64,000 bases of DNA from Pseudaminobacter sp047739745 (GCF_047739745.1 NZ_JBLLVA010000023.1:1-64000), one strand, 5' to 3'. Positions 46,409 through 56,210 are shown, counted from the first letter of the stretch. Program-made: numbers and translations. Notes: generated by a model not told the origin, from the letters alone.

Positions 46409-47869
46409 TTAGGCATATGGAAAGGACGGCAGGAAGATTTCCTCCACCGGCGGGTGACGCCAGGTCCTCGTTGGATATTGGGCGATTAGCCCGTCGAACT
46501 GGATTTGCGCGCGCCTGCGATACTCGTCCAGGTCGACGCCTGGCAACTGCCTGTCCTTCATCACCACCCGACCGTTGACGATGGTGGTCTTGAAGTCACG
46601 CCCGGTGCCGCTCAGCATCATCGTCTGGATCGGATCAATGATCTGGCCGAGTTCGAAGGCGTCGAGGTCAAAGAGTGTCATGTCGGCCTTGGCTCCGACC
46701 GCCAGGCGACCGAGATCCGGCCGATCGAGCGCGTCGGCGGCCACGATCGTGGCGGCATTGTAGAAATCGGCGGAGCTGCAGGCGGCCACGTCCCCATCGG
46801 CCACTCGGCAAAGGCTGATGCCCATGCGCATATTCTCCACCATGTCCGGCGGAAAGGTGTCGGTGCCCAGCCCGATCGGGATACCCTTCTTCTTGAGCCG
46901 GGCGAAGGATTCCATCGCGCCTCCATAGCGCGAAAGAACCAGAGGACAATGGATCAGCGTGGCCCCGGATTCGGCCAGCAGACCGACATCGTCGCCCTTG
47001 CGCGAGATCGCGCTGTGACCGGTCACGTAAACACCGTGGGGCAAAAGCGAGCGCTTCGAGAGAAAGCCAAGCGATGCGAGCCACTCGACCGGTGTCTTGT
47101 CGTAACGTTTCACGATGGTGTCGAATTCGTCGAGCGCCTGGCAGCAATGCAGGCGAATGGGGCAATCCAGTTCCTTGCTGGCGGCGGCGGAGCGGCGGAT
47201 GAGCTCGAGGGTGCAGTTCTCGATGCGGTCTGGCGCCAGCATTCCGCGGACGAGGCCACCATGCGCCCCGTCGAACTTGCGGACATAGTCGATCGCCGTT
47301 TGCAGCCCCTTCAGGCCCCGCTCCTCATCCCAGGACGTGTCGAAGCTGCCGTCCTGGCGGATCATGGTGACGCCGGTCATATAGCAGGGGCCGAGATAGG
47401 CACGAATGCCGATTTCGGCCGCGCTATCGGCCGAGCGAGCAAATTCGTCATAGGTTTCCGCCCATTCCCGATAGAACATCGAGGTGATTGGCAAGGCGGT
47501 GGTGATGCCGTTTCGGATGAGCTGGACGAAGGCGTACTTCATCTTGAAGGTCTGCTCTTCGACCGAATACATTTCGAACGGGCCGGACTGGACATAATCC
47601 TCCGGCCACACGCGCCCCTTTGCCCAATCGGGCTGGTTGTCGAAGGCGAGTACTGTCGTGTCGAGATCGGCGAGCGCGTTGAGATCGATGAAGCCGGGCC
47701 CGAGAATGGCATTGCCACCGTCGATTTCGCTATCGACCTGGCCTTGATAACCATGCCCGACGAAGATGATCGTGTCGTCGCGATAGACGACTTCGGCGTC
47801 CTTGAGCGTGCGATGGCCTTTACCGTCGAAGCCTATGACATAGCGTGCTTTAACTCGTGTCGTGGACAT
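46409..47869 (-). CDS. Amidohydrolase-superfamily protein lacking the first HxH metal motif
   Basis: 486 residues. The overall fold follows the AtzA/TrzA/cytosine-deaminase group: an N-terminal GPGFIDL strand end, His in PIRLHCCQALDEFD, His in VTGHSAIS, Asp in GLGTDTFPPDMV and a C-terminal beta part with TTIVNGRVVMKDR. The usual HxH after GxID is replaced by DLNALADLD, so one metal ligand pair is missing. The enzyme may use a single metal held differently or have another role. It is the last gene of the minus-strand importer operon, 45 nt after another amidohydrolase. Confidence 0.82.
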   Translation of the reverse strand: MSTTRVKARYVIGFDGKGHRTLKDAEVVYRDDTIIFVGHGYQGQVDSEIDGGNAILGPGFIDLNALADLDTTVLAFDNQPDWAKGRVWPEDYVQSGPFEMYSVEEQTFKMKYAFVQLIRNGITTALPITSMFYREWAETYDEFARSADSAAEIGIRAYLGPCYMTGVTMIRQDGSFDTSWDEERGLKGLQTAIDYVRKFDGAHGGLVRGMLAPDRIENCTLELIRRSAAASKELDCPIRLHCCQALDEFDTIVKRYDKTPVEWLASLGFLSKRSLLPHGVYVTGHSAISRKGDDVGLLAESGATLIHCPLVLSRYGGAMESFARLKKKGIPIGLGTDTFPPDMVENMRMGISLCRVADGDVAACSSADFYNAATIVAADALDRPDLGRLAVGAKADMTLFDLDAFELGQIIDPIQTMMLSGTGRDFKTTIVNGRVVMKDRQLPGVDLDEYRRRAQIQFDGLIAQYPTRTWRHPPVEEIFLPSFPYA

Positions 47870-47914
47870 GGTCTGAGTTCCGGTATTCGTTGTGATATGG
47901 GAGAATAATGGTTG

Positions 47915-49432
47915 CTATGGCGTCATTGGGCCGGCCCAGCGGTTCATCTCGACCGGTGTCTGCACAGCCTTGAAATACATTTGCCGGTAATAGGGCTCGA
48001 GTTCGTCGGCAGCGGATTTGCAGCGCGCCATATATTCGGCGAATTCGCCGGCGAGCGACCGCGCCTCGGACTTGAGTGCCTCCTCATCGACCGTAAGCAG
48101 TCGTCCGTTTTCCATGACGATCCGGCCGCCAACGATGGTGGTGCGCACGGAAGAGCCGTTCTCACAATAGACAAGCTGGCGCTTTAGATCGTTGAGCGGG
48201 GTGAAGGCGAAGCTGTTGAGATCAAGCAGGATGATATCCGCCTGCCAGCCGGGGGTCAGCCGTCCGGTCGGCTGCGGCAGGCGCATGGCCCTGGCCCCGC
48301 CGGTAGTCAAAGATGTCAGGATCTCAAATGGAAGCGGCCAATTGTCGAACGCCGGGTCGGCCACGTTGTGCACCAGCCCGGCGATCTTGGCGACGGTCCA
48401 AAGATTGATGCCATCGTCGGTCGAGGCCTCGTCATTGCCGATACAGATGTTGATGCCGGCATCGCGCAGGCGGCGGAATGGCATCACGCCGCTGCCGATC
48501 TTTAGGTTGGAAACTGGATTGTGTGCGACTGAGCAACCCGAATTCTCCAGCAGTCGCATGTCCTCCTCATCGATCCAGATCGCATGGATGACCATTGCCT
48601 GTTCATTCAGCACGCCCATGTCATGGGCATAGCGGACCAGCGATTTGCCGTACTTCTGCTGGCCCAGCACACGCTGCAGCCGCGTCTCTAGGATATGCAT
48701 GTTGTAGGGAATATCGAGCTCACGCGCGATCCGCCCGAGAGCGGTGAAATATTCGGGTGTCACCCGCTGCGGCGCCGAGCAGGATACGGCGCAACGCAAC
48801 CTGCCATCGGCGCGGCCATGCCAGGTTTCGATGAACCGATCATAATGGGCCAGCAGTTCCGTGTCCGACATCAACGGGGCATTTTCCATGCGCCCGCGCA
48901 ATGCCTCGGGTAGAAGGTCGCTCAGGAACGGAAACTTCTGGTGCTCCGGCACATTGGGCTGGTCCAACGTGACGGTGGCGCGCATGCCGGCGTCGGCATA
49001 GGCCTGCATGACATTGTCGACTTCATCATCGGTGACGATAGGCACGAAGAAGCAGTCGTCATGCACCGAAGTGACGCCCTGCTTCAGCATCTCCATCGCA
49101 CCGAGCATGGTGCGCACATAGGCAAAGCGCGGCGACACCACCTGATCCATCAGCGGCGGCACCTCATAGAGCATGAACAGCTCCAGCGGCCAGTTGGCGA
49201 TCGCGCCCTTCATGAAATTACCGGGCGAATGGAAATGGCCATTCACCAACCCGGGCATGGCCAACTGACCGGCCGCATCGACTATGCGCGGGTTTTCGGC
49301 CGCAACACTTTTCATGACGCCAGGGCCAATCGCCTCGATCTTGCCGTTGCGAATGACAATGTCGGCCTGCGCGTATTCGGTGTCCTTCTCGTCGAGCGTC
49401 AGCACCCGTGCGCCACTGATGACCGTCAACAT
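47915..49432 (-). CDS. Amidohydrolase (cytosine deaminase/chlorohydrolase-like)
   Basis: 505 residues from ATG 49432; an upstream in-frame ATG overlaps the permease gene and is not used. The complete metal site is visible: HFH in PGLVNGHFHSPGNF near residue 65, His in YNMHILETR, His in MVIHAIWID and Asp in CIGNDEASTDDG. It hydrolyses a C-N bond in a small N-heterocycle or amide. It lies 4 nt after the permease stop, so it is co-transcribed with the importer and probably acts on the imported compound. Confidence 0.87.
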   Translation of the reverse strand: MLTVISGARVLTLDEKDTEYAQADIVIRNGKIEAIGPGVMKSVAAENPRIVDAAGQLAMPGLVNGHFHSPGNFMKGAIANWPLELFMLYEVPPLMDQVVSPRFAYVRTMLGAMEMLKQGVTSVHDDCFFVPIVTDDEVDNVMQAYADAGMRATVTLDQPNVPEHQKFPFLSDLLPEALRGRMENAPLMSDTELLAHYDRFIETWHGRADGRLRCAVSCSAPQRVTPEYFTALGRIARELDIPYNMHILETRLQRVLGQQKYGKSLVRYAHDMGVLNEQAMVIHAIWIDEEDMRLLENSGCSVAHNPVSNLKIGSGVMPFRRLRDAGINICIGNDEASTDDGINLWTVAKIAGLVHNVADPAFDNWPLPFEILTSLTTGGARAMRLPQPTGRLTPGWQADIILLDLNSFAFTPLNDLKRQLVYCENGSSVRTTIVGGRIVMENGRLLTVDEEALKSEARSLAGEFAEYMARCKSAADELEPYYRQMYFKAVQTPVEMNRWAGPMTP

Positions 49433-49436
49433 GGTC

Positions 49437-50375
49437 TTACTCCGCCGATTTCCGGTCGGCCGCATCGGAGCGATGCTTCACCAGCTGAAGGCGGGTCTTG
49501 GGGTCGAGCGAGTCACGCAAGGAATCGCCTAGCAAGTTGAAGGCCATCACCAGGATCGTGATCGCGATACCTGGAATCGCCGCGATATGAGGAGCCACGA
49601 AAACATAGCTCCTGCCTTCGCTGGTCATGATGCCCCATTCGGCGATCGGCGGCTGCACACCCAGCCCGAGAAAGCTCAAGCCCGCGGCGGTGATCACGAC
49701 CGCGCCGACGATGGTGCAGCTATAGACCACGGAGGCGGCCACGACATTGGGGAGCATTTCGACAAACAGGATTTTGATGTTCGACGTCGCCATGGCGCGC
49801 GATGCCTCGACATAGGCAAGCTCGCGCTCCTGGCAGGCCGCCGCATAGACCACGCGTGTGTTGTAGGGAATGAGTGTTACGACTAGCGCGATCATCATGT
49901 TGATCAGGCCGGGACCCATCAGCGCCGCCAGCATGATGGCCAGCAGCGCCATCGGGAAGGCGAAAAGAACATCCATCAGCCGCATGATCAGCTCGCCAAA
50001 TCGCGGGTACCACGCCCCGATAAGGCCGAGCGGGATCGAGATGGCCGCTCCCAGTATCACCGGTACCACGCCGGAGATCAGGGTCAGCCGCGACCCATAG
50101 ATAATGCGCGAGAGAATATCGCGACCCTGGTGGTCAAGGCCCAGAAGATGGCCGGGCGTTCCCGGCGGCTGCAGGCGCAGCGCCGGATCTGCCTCATTGG
50201 GCGGGAAGGGCGCGATATAGGGGGCGAGGATCGCGCAGAGAACCAGGAGCAGGATAACGCATGCGGCTACCCGCGCGACCGGATCGCCGAGCACACCGCG
50301 CCAGACGAAATAGAGGTTGGAGCGACGCTGCGGGGCGAATCTGCCGCTGGCGGTTGCTGTCGACATAACGCTCAT
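49437..50375 (-). CDS. ABC transporter permease, DppC/OppC type
   Basis: 312 residues from ATG 50375, which has GTGAGG six bases upstream and starts 7 nt after the upstream permease stop. The DppC N-terminal extension with ADPALRLQPPGTPGHLLGLD and HQGRDILSRIIYGSR is typical, and GLSFLGLGVQPPIAEWG occurs near residue 230. It is the second channel subunit of the minus-strand importer. Confidence 0.88.
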   Translation of the reverse strand: MSVMSTATASGRFAPQRRSNLYFVWRGVLGDPVARVAACVILLLVLCAILAPYIAPFPPNEADPALRLQPPGTPGHLLGLDHQGRDILSRIIYGSRLTLISGVVPVILGAAISIPLGLIGAWYPRFGELIMRLMDVLFAFPMALLAIMLAALMGPGLINMMIALVVTLIPYNTRVVYAAACQERELAYVEASRAMATSNIKILFVEMLPNVVAASVVYSCTIVGAVVITAAGLSFLGLGVQPPIAEWGIMTSEGRSYVFVAPHIAAIPGIAITILVMAFNLLGDSLRDSLDPKTRLQLVKHRSDAADRKSAE

Positions 50376-50382
50376 GGCTGCC

Positions 50383-51333
50383 TCACCGCTTTCTTGGATC
50401 GAGTGCATGGACGATGACATCGGAGATCAGATTTCCGAGAACGAAAACGATGGCCACGACCAGCACGCATCCCTGAATGACCGGCACGTCACGTTGCAGG
50501 ATGGCATCGAAAAGCAGCAGGCCAACGCCTGGCCAGTTGAAGATGATCTCGGTGAAGATGACGCTGCCGAAAAGATAGCCGATCTGCAGGCCGCCAATGT
50601 TGGCGAATGTCGGCAGCGTATTGCGCACGGCGTGGCGCAGCACGATCTGGCGCCGGCTCAAGCCCCTAGCACGTGCGGCCAGGATGTAAGGCTGGCCCAG
50701 CACATCGATCATGCGCGAGCGGGTAACGCGCGTGACGACCGCGATCGAGGAGGCGGCGGTGGCGATGGCCGGCAGCACCATATGGTGGATCAGCTGCCCG
50801 AAACCGCCCGGATCGATCATGTTGTACATGCCCGAGATCGGAAACAGCTTCCATCTGAAGCCAAAGAAGTAGAGCAGGATGATGCCGAGCCAGAAGACCG
50901 GCAGGCTGGCCAGGACCAGCGTCAGCGCGACGACGCTCTTGTCGGTGAAGGTGCGGAACCGCGGTGCGGAAATGACGCTTAGCAGGAAACCGAACACAAG
51001 CACTAGAAACAGGCTTCCTGCCATCAGGATCAGCGAGTTGACGATCTTGGGCGCGAGGATCTGCGCCACCGGCAGTTGCTGGGAGACCGAATTGCCGATA
51101 TTGCCCTGCAGGAGGTCGAAGAGCCAGCGTATGTATTGAAGGATCAGAGGCTGGTCGAGGCCGAGTTCCTGACGGAGTGCTTCAAGCTGCGCTTCAGTCG
51201 CCATGCGCCCGAGCAGAGTGAGCGCTATATCGCCCGGAACGAGCTGAAGCGACATGAACACGATCACCGTGACCCCGAGTAGTACCGGGATGGCGTACAA
51301 GAGTCTGGTTCCGGTAAAGGTGAGTATGGACAC
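50383..51333 (-). CDS. ABC transporter permease, DppB/OppB type
   Basis: 316 residues, six membrane segments. The pattern LGLDQPLILQYIRWLFDLLQ with GNIGNSV follows the first helix, and a late TEIIFNWPGVGLLLFDAIL segment is typical of DppB. It is the first permease after the binding protein, separated from it by a strong hairpin. Confidence 0.9.
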   Translation of the reverse strand: MSILTFTGTRLLYAIPVLLGVTVIVFMSLQLVPGDIALTLLGRMATEAQLEALRQELGLDQPLILQYIRWLFDLLQGNIGNSVSQQLPVAQILAPKIVNSLILMAGSLFLVLVFGFLLSVISAPRFRTFTDKSVVALTLVLASLPVFWLGIILLYFFGFRWKLFPISGMYNMIDPGGFGQLIHHMVLPAIATAASSIAVVTRVTRSRMIDVLGQPYILAARARGLSRRQIVLRHAVRNTLPTFANIGGLQIGYLFGSVIFTEIIFNWPGVGLLLFDAILQRDVPVIQGCVLVVAIVFVLGNLISDVIVHALDPRKR

Positions 51334-51353
51334 GGGCAGCCTCCCAACTGCAT

Positions 51354-51384
51354 GTCCGGCCGCCCCTTCGCGAGGCGGCCGGAC
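51354..51384 (-). terminator. Hairpin between binding-protein and permease genes (minus-strand importer)
   Basis: GTCCGGCCGCC (51354-51364) and GGCGGCCGGAC (51374-51384) form a perfect 11-bp GC stem with 9-nt loop, 11 nt downstream of the binding-protein stop on the minus strand. It lies in the gap to the permease. It probably stabilises the upstream message or attenuates read-through. Confidence 0.6.
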
Positions 51385-51395
51385 GTTTCAAAAAA

Positions 51396-53036
51396 TTACT
51401 GCTTGGTTACGGCGGTCAGGTCGAACCAATGCTGCGGCGCCAGCACGAAGCCCTTCACATCTGGCCTGACCGCATAGACCGACATCGCCGTGTAGTAGGA
51501 CGTGAACGCCATATCTTCGGCGATGACGTCGCGTGCCTCGTGTAGCTTCTTGTCCATTTCCTCCGGGCGCGCCGCGCCGCGGGCCTGCGCCAGAAGCTCG
51601 TCGATCTTTGGATTGTCATAGTAGCCGGAGTTGCAGCAGTTGGGCGGCAGCGCATTGGTGGTCACCACCTGATCGAGCCAGGCGAAGGTGCTCTCGCCCC
51701 ATGAGGCCGAGGTCAGCCCGGTGCCGTCGCGCATGCCCTTCGACATCATCTCCCAGAAGGTGTTGTTGTCGAACATCTCGATGGTGGCCTTGATGCCAAC
51801 CTTCTCGAAATCGCGCTGCAGCCACTCGGCATCGCCCTTCGTGTTCACGTCGGCGCCGGCGCCGAAGGTCCAGTCCATTCGCGTCGTGAACCCGTCCGGA
51901 TAGCCGGCCTCGGCAAGAAGCTTCTTGGCGCCTTCCGGATCGTATTCGCAGTCCTTATAGGCTGGATCGTAGCCAGGCCCGCCGAGATTGAGGACGCCAT
52001 AGGATGGTTGTGCCAGACCCTTGCGCTGATACTTGGCCATGTCTTCGCGATTGATCGCCATGCACATCGCCTTGCGCACGCGCACATCCTTGAAATGCGG
52101 ATCCTTGTGATTGATCCACATGACGTAGAACATCGGGCTCTGGCCGGTGACGATCTCGACGCCCTGTTGCTTCAGGAATTCCAGCGAGTCGGGCGACGGC
52201 GTGCCGATAATATCGACCTCGCCGCTGACCAGAGCCAATTCGCGGGTCGCCACTTCGGGAATGCCACGCAACACGATCTGTTCGGCCTTCGGCTTGCGCG
52301 CCTCGTTCCAGTAGGCGTCGTTGCGGGCAATCACCAGTTTTTCGCCAACCACACGTTCGACGAATTTGAACGGGCCGGTGCCGATGGGATGCTGTTCGAT
52401 ATTGTCATTGCCGTGGGTCTTGACCGCAGTCGGGCTGATCATGCGCGGGGCGCCTGAACCGCCCGCCGCCATACGGCGCAGAAACTCGGCATTGGGCTGC
52501 TTCAGATTGATCTTGAACGTGTACTCGTCGACGACTTCGTAGCTGTCGAGATCCTGCCACATCCAGCCCATGAGGCCGGGTGACACTGGCTGGTGGAACT
52601 CGAAATCCTTCTTTGTCATGCGGTCAAGGTTGAACTTCGCTGCTTCGGCGTTCCACGGCGTGCCGTCATGAAACTGCACACCCTTGCGCAGGTGGAACGT
52701 ATAGGATTTGCCGTCCTCCGAAACGTCCCAACGTTCCGCAAGCGCCGGAACGATCTCTGGTGTCACGTCGCCGCCCTTGGTGAGGTCCTCCTCGACGAAA
52801 CTCTCGAAGATGTGGCGAACGACCTTGAAGGTGTTCCATGTGCGCGATGCGTGAGGATCAAGCCGGCTGAAGTCGGACTCGACCGCAAAGACGACCGTGT
52901 TTGCCGCCGCCGCTGTCGGCGCGATCATGGCTGAGCCGGCCAAGGTAACCGCCAAAATTGCCGAAGACGCCACCGTTGACCAGACGTTGAAAAATCTGCC
53001 CGGACTTCCGATTGACTTCACTTGCTTGCGAAACAT
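51396..53036 (-). CDS. ABC transporter substrate-binding protein, peptide/nickel (SBP_bac_5) family
   Basis: 546 residues from ATG 53036, with GGGAGGA seven bases upstream. A long Sec signal peptide ends at APTAAAA (about residue 46). Family landmarks: LAERWDVSEDGKSYTFHLRK with GVQFHDGTPWNAE, then IGTGPFKFVERV. The co-transcribed amidohydrolases suggest the ligand is a small cyclic amide, modified peptide or N-heterocycle instead of a plain peptide, which is inference. Confidence 0.88.
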   Translation of the reverse strand: MFRKQVKSIGSPGRFFNVWSTVASSAILAVTLAGSAMIAPTAAAANTVVFAVESDFSRLDPHASRTWNTFKVVRHIFESFVEEDLTKGGDVTPEIVPALAERWDVSEDGKSYTFHLRKGVQFHDGTPWNAEAAKFNLDRMTKKDFEFHQPVSPGLMGWMWQDLDSYEVVDEYTFKINLKQPNAEFLRRMAAGGSGAPRMISPTAVKTHGNDNIEQHPIGTGPFKFVERVVGEKLVIARNDAYWNEARKPKAEQIVLRGIPEVATRELALVSGEVDIIGTPSPDSLEFLKQQGVEIVTGQSPMFYVMWINHKDPHFKDVRVRKAMCMAINREDMAKYQRKGLAQPSYGVLNLGGPGYDPAYKDCEYDPEGAKKLLAEAGYPDGFTTRMDWTFGAGADVNTKGDAEWLQRDFEKVGIKATIEMFDNNTFWEMMSKGMRDGTGLTSASWGESTFAWLDQVVTTNALPPNCCNSGYYDNPKIDELLAQARGAARPEEMDKKLHEARDVIAEDMAFTSYYTAMSVYAVRPDVKGFVLAPQHWFDLTAVTKQ

Positions 53037-53082
53037 GCTGGTTTCCTCCCGTTTTGATGTCCGTGCCTGGTTTTTCCGGCGC

Positions 53083-54060
53083 TCACCTTCCATCGTGGAG
53101 GAAGCAGGCAACCTTCCTCTGGCCCTCTATTTCAGTGAGCGACGGCGCTGATTGGCGGCACAGCGTGAAGCATTCGGAGCAATTGCCGGCATAGATGCAG
53201 CCGCTACCGCCCTTTGCCGCGCCTTCAAGGTCTTCCGCCCGCTCGGCCGCCTGCTCCCAGCGAGTGTCCTTGCGCACATGCAGCACGGTGCCGAGAAAGT
53301 CGCGGGTGAAGGGATGTTTGGGGTCGCGGTAGACCTCCTCGCTTGAGCCGGTCTCCAGCACACAGCCGCGATACATGACGATGGTGCGGTCGCAGAACTG
53401 CTTGACGATCTTCAGGTCGTGCGAAACGAACAGGAATGTGAGGTCGAGCTTCTTTTGAAGATCGGTCAGCAGATTGAGTATCTGGGCCTGGATCGACACA
53501 TCGAGGGCCGACACCGGCTCGTCGAGGAAAAGGAACTCCGGTTCGAGTGCCAGTGCCCTGGCGATCGCAATTCGTTGACATTGGCCGCCGCTATATTCAT
53601 GCGGATAGCGATAAGATTGCGTCGGGTCGAGGCCGACTAGATCCAGCAACTCGTCCACGCGCCGGTTGGCCGTCGCTTGCGAGACGCCGAAATTGAGCAG
53701 TGGTCGCGCCACATTCTCCGCCACCGTCCGGCGCGGATTGAGCGACTGCAGCGGGTCCTGGAAGACGATCTGCAGCCGGCGCCGGTACATTCGCATTTCT
53801 TCGGGTGAAAGCGCGCGAAGATCCTTGCCGTCATAACGGATTTGGCCGCTGTCCGGCTCAATCAGGCGCATGATGATGCGGCCGAGCGTCGATTTGCCCG
53901 AGCCCGAGCCGCCAACGCAGCCGAGGATCTCGCCCTTGCGAATGTCGAGGCTGACATCATTGACGGCCTTGGTGCTTGCCGTGGTGCGGTGGAAAAGCCA
54001 GCCCCTATTGACTGTGAATGTCTTGTTGACGCCCCGCACTTCGATCAGGTTTTGGGGCAT
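53083..54060 (-). CDS. ABC transporter ATP-binding protein, DppF/OppF type
   Basis: 325 residues from ATG 54060, overlapping the upstream ATPase stop (ATGA). Walker A GGSGSGKSTLGR, signature YSGGQCQRIAIARALALEP, Walker B FLFLDEPVSALD and the C-terminal Cys cluster (CIYAGNCSECFTLC region) are present. The C-terminal cysteine module is common in Opp/Dpp ATPases. It lies 47 nt before the binding-protein start. Confidence 0.9.
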   Translation of the reverse strand: MPQNLIEVRGVNKTFTVNRGWLFHRTTASTKAVNDVSLDIRKGEILGCVGGSGSGKSTLGRIIMRLIEPDSGQIRYDGKDLRALSPEEMRMYRRRLQIVFQDPLQSLNPRRTVAENVARPLLNFGVSQATANRRVDELLDLVGLDPTQSYRYPHEYSGGQCQRIAIARALALEPEFLFLDEPVSALDVSIQAQILNLLTDLQKKLDLTFLFVSHDLKIVKQFCDRTIVMYRGCVLETGSSEEVYRDPKHPFTRDFLGTVLHVRKDTRWEQAAERAEDLEGAAKGGSGCIYAGNCSECFTLCRQSAPSLTEIEGQRKVACFLHDGR

Positions 54061-55052
54061 CACTGCGGCACTCCCGTTTCGGCGAGGTGGCAGCGAACCC
54101 ATCGGTCGCCGACCTCGCGCCATGCCGGCACCTTTTCGTGGCAGATGCGCACCGCATGCTCACAGCGCGGCGCAAAACGGCATCCGCGCGGCGGAGCAAG
54201 CAGGTTCGGCGGCTCGCCCTTGATGAAAGTCATGGCGTCCTGTTCCGCATCCGGATCCGGGATCGAGCGGATCAGCGCCTGGGTGTAGGGGTGCTTGGGC
54301 GAGGCAAGCACTTCGTCGACATCGCCTTCCTCCTGAACATGGCCGCCATACATCACCAGCACGCGGGTCGCGACGGCCCGCACAACGCCGATGTCATGCG
54401 TGATGATGATGATCGGCAGGCCGGTTTCACGGCTGCGCTTCTTCAGGAGAAGCAGGATCTTGGCCTGCACGCCGACGTCCAACGCCGTGGTCGGCTCGTC
54501 GGCAATCAGCAGTTTGGGATCGCAGGCCAGAACCATGGCCAGACCGATGCGTTGGCACATTCCGCCGCTTAGCTGATGGGGATAGCTCGCCAACACGCGT
54601 GCAGTATCGGGAAATCCGACTTCCAGCAGCGCCTTACGGGCCGCCTCCAACGCGGCTTGCCGGTCCAGCTGGCGATTGTGCCGCATCAGCGTCTCAACCA
54701 ATTGGAACTCGATAGTGAATGAAGGGTCGAGCGAGGCCCGCGGGTTCTGGAAGATCATGCCGATCGTCTTGCCGCGGACGCTTTCCATCTCCCGTTCGTT
54801 GAGCTTGAGGATATCGGTTCCCTCGATCTCGATGGAACCACCGAAATATCGCCCGGGCGGCGTGGAGATCAGTTTGATCAGCGACAGCGCCGTCACCGTC
54901 TTGCCCGACCCGGATTCGCCGATGATCGCCAAAACCTCGTTCCGCTTCAGGTCGAAGCTGACGTCGTCCACCGCGATCACCGTTCCAGCGGGAGTGGCGA
55001 AGCCGGTTCTGAGATTGCGAACCTTCAGCACCGATCGGTCGTTCTGCTCCAT
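54060..55052 (-). CDS. ABC transporter ATP-binding protein, DppD/OppD type
   Basis: 330 residues from ATG 55052, behind GGGAGGAGAGACGGAG; a more upstream in-frame ATG is not needed. Walker A GESGSGKTVTALSL, signature LSGGMCQRIGLAMVLA, Walker B LLIADEPTTALD and the C-terminal PPRGCRFAPRCEHA cysteine module are present. It is the first gene of the dppDFABC-amidohydrolase operon on the minus strand. Confidence 0.9.
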   Translation of the reverse strand: MEQNDRSVLKVRNLRTGFATPAGTVIAVDDVSFDLKRNEVLAIIGESGSGKTVTALSLIKLISTPPGRYFGGSIEIEGTDILKLNEREMESVRGKTIGMIFQNPRASLDPSFTIEFQLVETLMRHNRQLDRQAALEAARKALLEVGFPDTARVLASYPHQLSGGMCQRIGLAMVLACDPKLLIADEPTTALDVGVQAKILLLLKKRSRETGLPIIIITHDIGVVRAVATRVLVMYGGHVQEEGDVDEVLASPKHPYTQALIRSIPDPDAEQDAMTFIKGEPPNLLAPPRGCRFAPRCEHAVRICHEKVPAWREVGDRWVRCHLAETGVPQ

Positions 55053-55106
55053 CTCCGTCTCTCCTCCCGAGATCCAGCTTGGAATGGCAAGTTGGAACCG
55101 TTTCAT

Positions 55107-55126
55107 GTATACAACATTGTGTCAAC
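55107..55126. promoter_or_regulatory. Candidate GntR operator A, importer promoter
   Basis: Read on the minus strand, GTTGACACAATGTTGTATAC contains ACAA-TG-TTGT and a TTGACA hexamer. It lies 55 nt before the importer start. It shares ACAATGT with the site in front of the GntR gene at 56987-57008. Confidence 0.4.
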
Positions 55127-55396
55127 AGAAAACGAAATTGGGAGAATACTCCGTATGCGATCGCATGTGGTTGGCGTGGCGATCGTCCTGTGCTCTCATG
55201 GTGAAGATCAATTCAAATACTCAAAAAAATAGCTGCGGTCCTATTTGCTGCAAAGCCGAAAAGAGGCAGGGCACAAAGGCCGGAAGGTATGCCAGCGGCA
55301 ATGCCGTGTGCCGTAGCCCCGGCTGTGGACGATGATCAATGCCTTTGGCGTCGGCAATGATGCATGTTGACAACCGTCTTTGCATGGTGGCTATAT

Positions 55397-55416
55397 GATA
55401 CAATATCGTATACAAT
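55397..55416. promoter_or_regulatory. Candidate GntR operator B, racemase promoter
   Basis: GATACAATATCGTATACAAT holds two direct ATACAAT repeats with starts 12 bp apart and a central GTATAC palindrome, 50 nt before the racemase start. It shares ACAATAT with the site in front of the GntR gene. Confidence 0.42.
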
Positions 55417-55465
55417 ACTAGTGGGCCGAGCCGGACGCTGGGGGCCTGAAACCGCCGGGGGTTGC

Positions 55466-56209
55466 ATGCTCATCAAACTGATAAATCCGAACACTACGGT
55501 ATCGATGACCGAAGTGCTGCGCGATGCGGCATCCGCGGTGGCATCACCTGGAACCGAGATACTCGCCTCGACGTCACGTTCCGGCGCGGTTTCAATCGAA
55601 GGCCACTATGATGAGGCAATGAGCATTGTTGGCCTGGTCGACGAGATCATGGAGGAGCCGGCCGCGGACGCCTACATCATCGCCTGTTTCGGCGATCCGG
55701 GCTTACTTGCCGCACGCGAGATCACGGCTGCGCCAGTCATTGGCATCGCCGAAGCGGCGATGCATGCCGCCACTTTTGTCGCGACCGGCTTTTCGGTGGT
55801 GACCACGCTGGACCGGACGCGCATCATCGCCGAGCATCTGGTGCGCAACTACGGCATGCAACATCACTGCCGCCGCGTGCGCTCCACCAATGTTCCGGTG
55901 CTCGAACTCGACCGGCCAGACTCCAATTCGCGCTCGATCATTCTCGCGGAATGCCAGGCAGCTCTTGATGAAGACAAGTCAGGCGCCATCGTGCTCGGCT
56001 GTGCCGGCATGGCCGATCTGGTCCGGTTCCTGGAGGACCGGCTGCAGGTGCCGGTGATTGACGGCGTCGCTGCGGCTGTGAAGTTCGCCGAGGCACTGGT
56101 GGGTATGGGTCTCAAGACCTCCAAACGCGGCGATCTCGCCTATCCGCTGGTGAAGCCCTATGCCGGCAAGCTCGCATCCTATGCGCCACGCGCCCGGCCT
56201 TCCACATAG
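55466..56209 (+). CDS. Aspartate/glutamate/hydantoin racemase family protein
   Basis: 247 residues from ATG 55466, where the family start MLIKLINPNTT begins; upstream in-frame codons lie in the operator region. The two catalytic cysteines of the family are in IIACFGDPG (about residue 74) and IVLGCAGMADL (about residue 177). The INPNTT opening favours the hydantoin-racemase branch. With the neighbouring amidohydrolases it suggests catabolism of a hydantoin-like or other cyclic amide, which is inference. Its 3' end lies 1 nt from the convergent GntR gene. Confidence 0.87.
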   Translation: MLIKLINPNTTVSMTEVLRDAASAVASPGTEILASTSRSGAVSIEGHYDEAMSIVGLVDEIMEEPAADAYIIACFGDPGLLAAREITAAPVIGIAEAAMHAATFVATGFSVVTTLDRTRIIAEHLVRNYGMQHHCRRVRSTNVPVLELDRPDSNSRSIILAECQAALDEDKSGAIVLGCAGMADLVRFLEDRLQVPVIDGVAAAVKFAEALVGMGLKTSKRGDLAYPLVKPYAGKLASYAPRARPST

Positions 56210-56210
56210 A

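Larger units (their letters stand above)
55053..55465. other. Divergent promoter region between the importer operon and the racemase
   Basis: 413 nt without a gene. It contains two AT-rich motif clusters (55107-55126 and 55397-55416) in an otherwise GC-rich surrounding, both annotated as candidate operators. No small coding frame is supported between them. Confidence 0.5.
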
